Assembly: GCA_024404415.1 (NCBI GenBank)
Contig: JAKSPX010000115.1
Span: forward strand, 1-5,626
Direction: 5' to 3'
DNA from: Clostridia bacterium
Lineage (GTDB): Bacteria > Bacillota > Clostridia > Oscillospirales > QAMX01
DNA: 5,626 nt
The position numbers were made by a program, and so were the translations under genes. Positions 1 to 5,626 of this stretch are shown here, in pieces (within the stretch, counting starts at the first letter, position 1; every line of letters begins with the position of its first letter). A model generated the notes under the pieces. It was given only the letters and a program-made list of their open reading frames with translations. It made no database searches and was not told where the DNA came from.

Positions 1-47
1 AGGGCGACGATGGCTATCACGCCGCCGGTGACCGCGCTCCCGGCGAG
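1..47 (-). other. Start of a third hydrophobic segment, cut by the window edge
   Basis: Residues 702-716 (LAGSAVTGGVIAIVA), followed by a codon beginning CT, which encodes Leu. The uncharged run continues to the last base, so it may be a C-terminal membrane anchor, but its length cannot be judged here. Confidence 0.45.
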
Positions 48-2150
48 GGAGGCGTCGCGGTCGAAGAGGACGTAGGTGCCGTCCTCGGGATCCGCCGTTC
101 CGGTGTAAATCACACTCGTCACGTCAAGCGCCGCCGTCTCACCAAAGAGATGAAGGAATGCGGAATCCGCGTCGACATTCTTTCTGCCGGTGACGACCCG
201 GAGGTCTTTTGCAAGCATCGGTTTTCCTGCCGCCGCCTCTTTGGTCGTATAGAGGACAAGCCAGCCGATCTCCTTATCCCCTTCGTGGTTATTCACGTCG
301 GCGGGGTTGCCTAAAAGATCCTTCACGGTCTCATAGTAGACGTAATCCTCGCCGTATTCGGTCTCAAGAGCGGTCAGAAGGTGGTGCGGGATGGCTTCCT
401 CTGAAGGCTCCTGCCTGCCGAAATAATCCACGACGGTGTAGATATTATAGGCAAGGGAGGCAAGGAAGATGACGAAGCTGACCCCCATGGCGATCCCTGC
501 GACAGAGCGGGCGTTTCCGTTGACCTCTTTATAGGCAGTCAGCCTCGCCTCTGCCACCTCCAACGCGCGCTTGTGGGTATTGACGCCGTATTCCTTCGGA
601 AGATTGATCATTTCCGAGATCGGCATACGCGCACCGGGCTTCACGACGTTGTTGACGACCCGCTCCAACTGCTCTATGTGGTATTTCAACGTTTTCATCG
701 GCGCTGTCAGCGCGATGAATTTCTTTGCCGACGCAATGCCGCTGACAAGAGAGATGGCTGTCATGACCCAGCTTGTGATCGTCCCTGCATTGAAATAGGT
801 GATTTCCGACGGTGCGCCGTTGAACGCCCCCATCCAGCTCTCGCCGGACTGACGCTCATGCTCGGTCGCGGCGCTGGTGAAGGCCACGCCCTCTTCATAA
901 ACGCTTCGGTCGGTGTTTTCATAAATGGAAGTCGGTTCGAAATGCTCCACGGTCTTTTCCGCGTTTTCGCAGACCTCTTCCGCCTCCGCGCTCCCCTCTT
1001 CGATATCAAGGCCGCCTGCAAGGAGGATATCTCCGAGGCCGATCATACCGATCTGCCCCTTCTGCCCCTCGCTCATGGCGAAGACCAGCGGGTATAATTC
1101 TTCCTCTTCCACTTCATCCGCCGGGCGCATGAAGTGCTCTAATAGCGTGCCGTCGCCGTCTTCCGTGCCGGAAAGTAGGGCGTAACGGCTCACCGCCGCC
1201 AGCTTCTCGGTTTCGGACATCGCTTCGGTCAACCCGCAGAGCGTTTCGATGTACGCCTTTTCCTCTTCGCTCAGGCCCTCGGCGTCGGTGCCCACGGCGG
1301 TCTCCATGCCTTTTTCGTTCACGTCGAGCATCTTTCCGGCTTCATCCGTGACGATCAGGTTTTTCTCCGTCGCCAGAAGATACTGATAGAGGTCGTTCCA
1401 TTGTTTTCTGATCTCCGACGCCGTGTCGCCGAATTCCGCCGCCATCTTCTGCTTCGCCTGCGCTCTGGTCAGCGACGCGCCGCCGTAGACCTCGTCCAGC
1501 CCGTCCGGACCGAAAGAAGAAAGGCGGTCGATCAGGGTGGAAGCCTCCGTATCCGCGCCCATCATGACGGTCGTCATCATGGAAAGGACGATCTCGGTGT
1601 TGGCCTGCATCAATTTTTCGGTCATTTCCGCTTCGGACACGGCGGAATAGTCGTAATCCACGAAATAGTCGCCCATCAGGATCCCGGTGTCGGAGTCCAC
1701 ATAGGCATTCAAAGCTTCGTAGGCAAGGAGCGCCTTGGGCGCTTCCGCGTCGTAATTGGTCTGGAATTCCTCCAGCGACGGGAGGAAATTCTCGATGGTC
1801 TCCCGGATCTGTTCCTTGTAGCTTTCCATGATGGCCTTATAGTCGCCGTAGCTATACTTGCCCTGCATGTTCATGGCCGCCACGTCGCGGATGGCTTCCT
1901 CCGCGTCGTCGGTGGTCTTGTAGCCGAGATATACCCCGGTTTTCAGGGTTCTATTGAGGTTGCTTTCCTTCACGATCTCGAAACCTGCTTTTTCAAAGGC
2001 CTCCTTCGCCTCGTCAAAGCTTTTCGCCTCGGCGACAGCGAGTTCGCTTACGTATTTGCCCTGCTCCTCCGATGCCAAGGCGTTGGAAGGGATCAGAAAC
2101 ACCGTCACCAGCGCGAGAAACGCCGCAAGCCAACGAAATGATCTTTTCAT
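1..2150 (-). CDS. Large exported membrane protein with N-terminal MABP-like unit, 3'-partial
   Basis: 716 codons from ATG 2150 with no stop before the window edge; I checked the frame codon by codon. Residues 1-26 are a Sec signal (MKRSFRWLAAFLAL...SNALA, cut before SEEQ) without a lipobox. Residues 33-95 form an MABP-like unit (GVYLGYKTT at 72-80, AIRDVAAM at 86-93). Residues about 98-450 are acidic and mostly helical, with helices such as YKAIMESYKEQIRE and AEFGDTASEIRKQWNDLYQ. Hydrophobic segments lie at 457-475 and 549-570, with a third beginning near 702. Between the last two, 629-699 shows a degenerate beta-prism-like stretch (WLVLYTTKE, AKDLRVVTG, GTYVLFDRD). The function is unknown. 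It is the last visible gene of the run and probably anchors or inserts the assembly in a membrane. The helix plus hydrophobic-segment layout could suit a pore former, but this is speculation. Confidence 0.93.
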   Translation of the reverse strand, partial: MKRSFRWLAAFLALVTVFLIPSNALASEEQGKYVSELAVAEAKSFDEAKEAFEKAGFEIVKESNLNRTLKTGVYLGYKTTDDAEEAIRDVAAMNMQGKYSYGDYKAIMESYKEQIRETIENFLPSLEEFQTNYDAEAPKALLAYEALNAYVDSDTGILMGDYFVDYDYSAVSEAEMTEKLMQANTEIVLSMMTTVMMGADTEASTLIDRLSSFGPDGLDEVYGGASLTRAQAKQKMAAEFGDTASEIRKQWNDLYQYLLATEKNLIVTDEAGKMLDVNEKGMETAVGTDAEGLSEEEKAYIETLCGLTEAMSETEKLAAVSRYALLSGTEDGDGTLLEHFMRPADEVEEEELYPLVFAMSEGQKGQIGMIGLGDILLAGGLDIEEGSAEAEEVCENAEKTVEHFEPTSIYENTDRSVYEEGVAFTSAATEHERQSGESWMGAFNGAPSEITYFNAGTITSWVMTAISLVSGIASAKKFIALTAPMKTLKYHIEQLERVVNNVVKPGARMPISEMINLPKEYGVNTHKRALEVAEARLTAYKEVNGNARSVAGIAMGVSFVIFLASLAYNIYTVVDYFGRQEPSEEAIPHHLLTALETEYGEDYVYYETVKDLLGNPADVNNHEGDKEIGWLVLYTTKEAAAGKPMLAKDLRVVTGRKNVDADSAFLHLFGETAALDVTSVIYTGTADPEDGTYVLFDRDASLAGSAVTGGVIAIVA
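441..506 (-). other. Transmembrane helix 2
   Basis: Residues 549-570 (core GIAMGVSFVIFLASLAY), with an Arg just before and no charge inside. This is the strongest membrane helix candidate in the window and separates the helical region from the C-terminal beta-rich region. Confidence 0.75.
726..782 (-). other. Hydrophobic, possible membrane segment 1
   Basis: Residues 457-475 (TITSWVMTAISLVSGIASA) form an uncharged run followed by two lysines. It is long enough to cross a membrane but contains several Ser, Thr and Gly, so it could instead be a buried or amphipathic helix. Confidence 0.5.
1866..2054 (-). other. N-terminal MABP-like beta-prism unit of the membrane protein
   Basis: Residues 33-95, directly after the signal peptide: YVSELAVAEA, helix (FDEAKEAFEKA), GFEIVKESNLN, VYLGYKTT, then AIRDVAAMNM. 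It aligns across its length with residues 38-104 of the large repeat protein at 5313-5513, with a few residues fewer in the loop. YLGYKTT is identical in both. Confidence 0.65.
2073..2150 (-). other. Sec signal peptide of the large membrane protein
   Basis: Residues 1-26: Lys-Arg then Arg at 6, the hydrophobic core WLAAFLALVTVFLI, then PSNALA followed by SEEQ. This is a signal peptidase I type site with no lipobox cysteine. Confidence 0.88.
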
Positions 2151-2157
2151 CTTTCTG

Positions 2158-2164
2158 CCTCTTT
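2158..2164 (-). promoter_or_regulatory. Ribosome binding site of the signal-peptide/membrane protein gene
   Basis: AAAGAGG on the minus strand, 7 bases ahead of the ATG at 2150, inside the 31-base gap between genes 2 and 3. The gap holds no inverted repeat that would act as a terminator, supporting cotranscription. Confidence 0.8.
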
Positions 2165-2181
2165 ATCTTTCTTGATTGGGT

Positions 2182-2877
2182 TCACTCCGCGTAGTGGTAG
2201 AACATACTGCCGTCCGTCTTCGTTCCCACGCGGCTTGCGGCCTCTTTCATGTTCTCCTCCGAGAAAATGCCGTTATACTGGTCATAACGGGTCATGCCGT
2301 CCGGGGAAAGGCGGTCGGTCATGGCGGCGGGCGGGACGTAACACGGGATGGCCGCACTGCTGTCGTAATAGCAGGAGGTGACGTAATCGGTCGCGGTATT
2401 CACGCGGAAGCCGTTGAGCACAATGCCCTCCACCGTGAAGGTCAGGCGTTCGCCGCCGTCCATGTTCAGGTGCACACGCACCTCCGTTATGATGCCGGGC
2501 ACCCAGACCTTCATTGTCGTCGACGTCAGGTTGTCGTGGTTCCGGATGAAGTTGGCCTTGACCAGCTCGTCATTCAGATTCCTGTCCTTGCCGTCATCAT
2601 AGGACATATCGAGGCGGTAGGTGGATTTTCCGCCGTAGCCGTTATTGCCCTTGTAGTCGATATCGAACCACAATTCGTTGATGGCGTCGTCATCCATATC
2701 CTTGGAATTGCAGGGGTTATCCACCACAAGCTCAAAGGTATAGAGGTACATGCTCTTTTCCGACGCATGATCCTTCCCCTGATGGATGCTCCCGTCGTAG
2801 GCAAAGGCGGGAGACGCCAGAAGAAGGAGCGACGAAAGCGTCAGAGCCGCGATCAGGCTTTTTATGCTTTTCTTCAT
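2182..2877 (-). CDS. Small secreted protein with PLAT-like beta-sandwich
   Basis: A complete gene of 231 residues. Start ATG 2877 is preferred over ATG 2895 because AAAGGAG sits 8 bases upstream and the protein then opens with a classic Sec signal (MKKSIKSL, hydrophobic core, ASPAFA), with likely cleavage after residue 26. There is no lipobox. Residues 44-160 look like a beta sandwich: YTFELVV, an acidic loop (KDMDDDA, 59-65), ELWFDIDY, then TMKVWVPGIITEVRVHL and LTFTVEGIVLNGFRV. That order resembles PLAT/LH2 domains, which in C. perfringens alpha-toxin bind membranes with calcium. No catalytic domain is fused to it. Cysteines are at 56, 169 and 179. The tail 185-231 is polar and aromatic and ends FYHYAE. 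It probably acts as an exported partner of the two large flanking proteins (inference). Confidence 0.93.
   Translation of the reverse strand: MKKSIKSLIAALTLSSLLLLASPAFAYDGSIHQGKDHASEKSMYLYTFELVVDNPCNSKDMDDDAINELWFDIDYKGNNGYGGKSTYRLDMSYDDGKDRNLNDELVKANFIRNHDNLTSTTMKVWVPGIITEVRVHLNMDGGERLTFTVEGIVLNGFRVNTATDYVTSCYYDSSAAIPCYVPPAAMTDRLSPDGMTRYDQYNGIFSEENMKEAASRVGTKTDGSMFYHYAE
2398..2748 (-). other. Possible PLAT/LH2-like domain
   Basis: Residues 44-160 of the 231-residue protein. PLAT domains typically read 'Y-x-V-x-V-x-T-G...G-T-D-A-x-V...' and later '...F-x-V-x-V-P-x-x-G-x-I-x-x-V-R-I...W-x-L-x-x-V'. Here YTFELVVD, MDDDAINELWFDI, MKVWVPGIITEVRV and LTFTVEGIVLNGF fall in that order. The acidic run at 60-64 sits where calcium ligands often lie. 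The call is by eye; another beta sandwich such as C2 or a carbohydrate-binding module cannot be excluded. Confidence 0.4.
2800..2877 (-). other. Sec signal peptide of the 231-residue protein
   Basis: Residues 1-26: Lys at 2, 3 and 6, then a hydrophobic core with SSLLLLAS, then P-A-F-A followed by YDG. The AFA site fits signal peptidase I; no cysteine follows, so it is not a lipoprotein. Confidence 0.88.
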
Positions 2878-2885
2878 GCTTCTCT

Positions 2886-2892
2886 CTCCTTT
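2886..2892 (-). promoter_or_regulatory. Ribosome binding site that sets the start of the 231-residue gene
   Basis: AAAGGAG on the minus strand, 8 bases ahead of the ATG at 2877. It overlaps the last base of the upstream TGA stop, a layout that favours translational coupling. A competing ATG at 2895 overlaps the same stop as ATGA, but it has no Shine-Dalgarno ahead of it and would put MKGERS before the natural signal-peptide start. Confidence 0.85.
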
Positions 2893-5626
2893 CATTCCAA
2901 TACCAGCGTGCCAAACCGCATCATGCCGACGCCGCCCAGATTTTCCGAGCCCATCGTCGAGCCGCCGTAGACCGAAGCTCCGGCCTTGACTACGTTGCCG
3001 TCGCGATTGGCGTAGAGATAGATGCGCGTATCGACGCTGTGACCGTCCTCGGTGGCGTAGACGCCGTCGTTGAAGTTGCAGCGTCTGCCCGAGGTGGTCA
3101 TCACGTTCTCCCAGACAAGCGCCCCGTTGTTATCCGGCACAAAGTCCTTTAGGGTGACGCCGAGATTCCGGATGGGGTTGAGCGACGGGTCGGTCCTGTC
3201 GAGGGTATAGTATAGATAGATGGCAAAGCCGTTGGTGCCCTCGTTGAGGGACACCGCGTGGGTGGGATCGTAACTCATGATGTATTTATCGCGCGCGCGG
3301 ATGTAGGTCATGCCGTTATACTCGATGGACTCCTGCGGTGCGTGGCCGACCGTGCAGAGGATGTCGCGGACGGCATATTTGTCACTTAGGCTTTCGGAGA
3401 AGTTGCGGTCATAGCCGAGGAAGATGTATTTGCCGTTCGAGCTCTTGTTCATGTCGACCGGGAGGAGAATGGAGCAGCCCATGTTCATCAGGTCGATCAT
3501 AGCTGCCTCTTCGGTGTTTCCAACGCCGACGTAGATATCGCAGATGTGCGATTTATCGGTGTTGAAGTAAGCGTGGATATAATTGGATTCACCGCCGCGG
3601 CTTTTCAGCTCGGCGATCTTGCCCTCCTGGATGACCTCGCCGCTTCTCGTGCGCTCCGCCACGTCCTGCTCGGTCGCGGTCAGGACGGTCGCGGCCCCTT
3701 CGATCATCGGAACGGCACTGAAGTCGATGGAGGTGATGGGCTCGCCGGGCGCGGCGCCGTTGTTGGTGGTGTAATAGAGGTAATAGTCGCCGGTCTTCGG
3801 GTCGTGGACGGGGCTGTCTCCGGCGCGGGTGTAGCGCACGCCCCTGACCGTGATGGTGGAATTGGGCTTACCGCTTCCGCTATACTGGAATTTGATGATC
3901 GCGCGGATGGCCTTGGTCTCGTCGTTGGTGCGCGTAACGCCGATGTAGGAGCACTGTTCCGGGGTATTATCAGGGTCGGCGCCTTTGGAATCCTTGAAGC
4001 TCACCGCGAGATTGCGGATAAGGATCTCGTCACGGCACTGGGCGCGGAGCTGGCTGATACAGACGTCATCCGCCTTGCGGTCATAGGCTTCCTTCTCGTC
4101 GTCATCCAGATCGGCGTACTTTTTATCATCGCCGACGGCGGTCTTCATATCCCACGAAACGACGCTGATCTCGGAAATGTAGGCTTTCTTTTCCTCCGGG
4201 GCGCACTTCACGGCAAGATAGACGGGGTTTTCGTCCGAATAAGCGAGGTTATGAATGCCCGACTCCGCGGGAACGCGGAGATCCCCGACACAGTAGAAGC
4301 CCGCGTCGTTCTTCTCCTTTTGCTCGCGCGGATCGTCAAAAATTTCGAGCGTATCGGCTTCCAGCGGGGACATTCCCTCCGCTCTGCCGGAGACGTAGAG
4401 GTTTTTGAGCCGCACGCCGGACTCCATCCAGCCGAAGCGTTCAAATTCCTCCCTATCCTGAAGGACCGTCCTCTCGTCATCCAGCGTGATGCCCGGGTAC
4501 GGCGCCACGTTCCGCCGCCCGAGGTAGGAGTTGGCCGGGGACATGCCGCGCACGGAGTTGCCGAGCGTGCCGGCATCCTGGTCGAGTCTCCGGATATACT
4601 GGCAGTAAACGCCGCAGGCGGCATAGCCGCATCCCGTCGCCGGTTCATTTGCCGCCTTCGCCTCACCCGGTATATAAAGGGCAGGCTGCAGGCTGCTCGC
4701 GCCCGGCATGGCCGTGTAGGACTTGACCGCGTAGATCGCGCGGTGGGGGGTATAGGTCTTAGTCAGGCCAAGATAGGTGGTAAAATCGTCACAGTCGATA
4801 TAATGCGCACCCGAGGACATGGCGTTATACGAGTCGGTCGTTGTAACGGTGACGGTCATGGCATAGTCTGCGGTGAAATCGCAGCCCGCGAAAAGCTCAT
4901 ATCCCATGTCCTCACCGTACTCCAGGATTTCGTCCCCGGATCTCGCGGTGATCTCGCACCCGGTGAAGAAGGCCATGCCGCCCAGGTATTCCGTCCCGGA
5001 GGTGTAGGTCACGGACGGGTGGAAATAGATATAGAGCCCGTTCTGATTCCAGCGCTTATACGAGAGGTTGGCGTAGCCGTAATCGCCTACATAATCGCAG
5101 TTATTGAAGTTATAGGCCGGGCCGCCGGAGAAGAGATTGACCGGCTCGAAGCCTTCCTTGGCCGCGCTTCTTTCGGAGACCACCTGCAGATCGGGGTAGA
5201 CGGGCGTGCCCGCCATATCCGACCTGGTGTAGTAGATCGCCGCGCCGCCCGCGCTTGCGCTTCCGGCCCTGCTGTAAGTCGCCGCCCCGTAGTTCACGCT
5301 TTCCGGGTAGTTACCGCCCGTCATGACGCGGATGTCGGTGATGGCCAATGACGCAAGCTTGGTCGTTTTGTAGCCGAGGTAGGAATAGAGCTGGCTTTCG
5401 ACGCCGAGGAAATTGGTGAGATTCTGGTCAATGACCGTGTAGCCCTCTTTGGTGAGCGCGGTCTTGGCCGCGTAGGCCGTTTTCTGCACGGTGAGCGTGA
5501 GCGCGCTCAGGTAGAGGACATCCTCCCCGGCTTCGGGCGTTTTTTCCTCCTCGCCCGGGTTGATGACCGTGGGCTTCTGAACGAAATAGGAAAGGTAGAG
5601 CGCCGAAGCGCCTTTATTCTTTCCGT
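2892..5626 (-). CDS. Large multi-unit beta-prism (MABP-like) repeat protein, 5'-partial
   Basis: Function is not recognised. The frame is open to the window edge, giving 910 visible codons ending in TGA at 2894-2892; the true start lies beyond 5626. The internal GTG at 5489 is not the start, because it sits inside a conserved repeat unit. Numbering from the first full codon, residues 38-104 form a clear MABP-like unit (YLGYKTT at 82-88, AITDIRV at 94-100) and residues 681-760 a divergent one (NGKYIFLGY at 730-738, YAVRDIL at 750-756). Shorter strand-turn-strand echoes begin near 8, 128, 196, 468, 560, 614, 802 and 867. No catalytic motif, transmembrane helix or LPXTG anchor is visible, and the protein ends in a beta strand (GTLVLE). 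Sixteen cysteines are present, seven of them in 176-341. Export is inferred from the repeats and from the neighbours' signal peptides. A role in adhesion or ligand binding is possible but unproven. Confidence 0.93.
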   Translation of the reverse strand, partial: GKNKGASALYLSYFVQKPTVINPGEEEKTPEAGEDVLYLSALTLTVQKTAYAAKTALTKEGYTVIDQNLTNFLGVESQLYSYLGYKTTKLASLAITDIRVMTGGNYPESVNYGAATYSRAGSASAGGAAIYYTRSDMAGTPVYPDLQVVSERSAAKEGFEPVNLFSGGPAYNFNNCDYVGDYGYANLSYKRWNQNGLYIYFHPSVTYTSGTEYLGGMAFFTGCEITARSGDEILEYGEDMGYELFAGCDFTADYAMTVTVTTTDSYNAMSSGAHYIDCDDFTTYLGLTKTYTPHRAIYAVKSYTAMPGASSLQPALYIPGEAKAANEPATGCGYAACGVYCQYIRRLDQDAGTLGNSVRGMSPANSYLGRRNVAPYPGITLDDERTVLQDREEFERFGWMESGVRLKNLYVSGRAEGMSPLEADTLEIFDDPREQKEKNDAGFYCVGDLRVPAESGIHNLAYSDENPVYLAVKCAPEEKKAYISEISVVSWDMKTAVGDDKKYADLDDDEKEAYDRKADDVCISQLRAQCRDEILIRNLAVSFKDSKGADPDNTPEQCSYIGVTRTNDETKAIRAIIKFQYSGSGKPNSTITVRGVRYTRAGDSPVHDPKTGDYYLYYTTNNGAAPGEPITSIDFSAVPMIEGAATVLTATEQDVAERTRSGEVIQEGKIAELKSRGGESNYIHAYFNTDKSHICDIYVGVGNTEEAAMIDLMNMGCSILLPVDMNKSSNGKYIFLGYDRNFSESLSDKYAVRDILCTVGHAPQESIEYNGMTYIRARDKYIMSYDPTHAVSLNEGTNGFAIYLYYTLDRTDPSLNPIRNLGVTLKDFVPDNNGALVWENVMTTSGRRCNFNDGVYATEDGHSVDTRIYLYANRDGNVVKAGASVYGGSTMGSENLGGVGMMRFGTLVLE
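3345..3584 (-). other. Second, divergent MABP-like unit in the large repeat protein
   Basis: Visible residues 681-760. The unit runs ICDIYVGVG, helix (TEEAAMIDLMNM), GCSILLPVDMNKSSNG, KYIFLGYDRN, then YAVRDILCTVG. The 'D-M-N-K...G-K-Y-I-F-L-G-Y' stretch is the closest in the window to the eukaryotic MABP 'DLNkGaggkYIYLcYkR' pattern. It has the same helix, loop and strand order as the copy at 5313-5513, but with a longer loop before the last strand. Confidence 0.6.
4602..5099 (-). other. Cysteine-clustered region of the large repeat protein
   Basis: Visible residues 176-341 contain seven cysteines (176, 223, 248, 278, 332, 337, 341), the last three spaced C-x4-C-x3-C. The stretch is rich in Tyr, Gly, Thr and Asp and looks like beta sheet with loops; it matches no domain I recognise. 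In a secreted protein these cysteines could form disulfides. The C-x4-C-x3-C spacing alone does not show a metal site. Confidence 0.4.
5313..5513 (-). other. MABP-like beta-prism unit in the large repeat protein
   Basis: Residues 38-104 of the visible fragment. The order is strand (YLSALTLTV), short helix (AYAAKTALTKE), GYTVIDQNL, a loop, YLGYKTT, then AITDIRVMTGG. This matches the logic of the MABP beta-prism, in which an 'ITD-I-x-V' strand pair and a 'D-L-N...YIYLxYKR' segment recur. It aligns across its whole length with the N-terminal unit of the downstream membrane protein (1866-2054). The MABP assignment rests on motif resemblance by eye, not on a profile score. Confidence 0.6.

Noticed and set aside
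573..1097. Plus-strand 174-codon open frame
   Set aside because: It is antisense to the helical region of gene 3, whose own frame is open from 2150 to base 1; no motif or good ribosome site supports it.
389..1902. The 13-base match GGATGGCTTCCTC near 389-401 and 1890-1902
   Set aside because: It encodes EEAI in both places of gene 3 but flanking residues do not align; a short chance match, not a repeat element.
2151..2181. The 31-base gap as a terminator or promoter site
   Set aside because: It has no inverted repeat or T-run and no room for a full promoter; it holds only the ribosome site of gene 3.
1401..2970. Plus-strand open frames of 246 and 264 codons (1401-2141 and 2176-2970)
   Set aside because: They lie antisense to genes 3 and 2, which have signal peptides and ribosome sites. 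Their His/Arg/Val-rich content is typical of shadows.
4761..4830. SGAHYI, which recalls the MACPF signature (Y/W)-G-(T/S)-H-(F/Y)
   Set aside because: The first aromatic residue, the Thr/Ser position and the following Gly-Gly are missing, and the surroundings do not show the MACPF helix clusters.
3546..5351. A 601-codon open frame on the plus strand opposite the large repeat protein
   Set aside because: It is codon-aligned antisense to the real gene, rich in Gly, Ala, Arg and Val with no domain pattern, and has no convincing ribosome site. Long antisense frames are expected with G/C-rich third positions.
5487..5489. GTG as the start of the large protein
   Set aside because: The same frame stays open for 45 more codons to the window edge, and the upstream codons complete the first strand of a conserved unit and part of an earlier one (ALYLSYFVQ).

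Overview
The window is almost entirely coding and all three genes lie on the minus strand, so transcription runs from high to low coordinates. They are, in order: (1) the C-terminal 910 codons of a very large, beta-rich, repeat-containing protein whose start lies beyond base 5626; (2) a complete 231-residue protein with a signal peptide and a possible PLAT-like domain; (3) the first 716 codons of a large protein with a signal peptide, a helical core and hydrophobic segments, whose end lies beyond base 1. The spacing is tight: the Shine-Dalgarno of gene 2 overlaps the stop region of gene 1, and only 31 bases separate genes 2 and 3. No internal promoter or terminator was seen, so this reads as one operon with both ends outside the window. 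There is no intergenic stretch near 300 bases, and I saw no RNA gene, mobile element, CRISPR array or DNA-level repeat.

The likely host is a Gram-positive anaerobe of the Clostridia, perhaps a gut lineage. This is inferred from strong AGGAG/AAAGAGG ribosome sites, Sec signal peptides ending in AxA without a lipobox, a preference for G or C in third codon positions, and the style of the secreted repeat proteins. The sequence carries no taxonomic marker, so this is only a tendency.

The most interesting feature is a shared protein module. Gene 1 and gene 3 both contain a unit of about 65 residues built as: short strand, helix, 'G-(Y/F)-x-(V/I)-hydrophobic', an Asn/Leu loop, 'YLGYKTT', then 'AI-x-D-(I/V)'. 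This pattern resembles the MABP-type beta-prism (MVB12-associated beta-prism), known from eukaryotic ESCRT-I MVB12 and DENN proteins and related to the beta-prism of bacterial MACPF proteins. Gene 1 carries one clear copy, a second divergent copy and many shorter strand-turn-strand echoes. Gene 3 starts with one copy directly after its signal peptide and has a degenerate one near its visible end.

Working model (inference): the operon encodes an exported surface or secreted assembly. Gene 1 would supply a long beta-prism stalk or ligand-binding array, gene 2 a small soluble partner, and gene 3 a membrane-embedded component carrying the same module. Adhesion, membrane binding and pore formation are all possible; nothing in the window shows an enzymatic active site.
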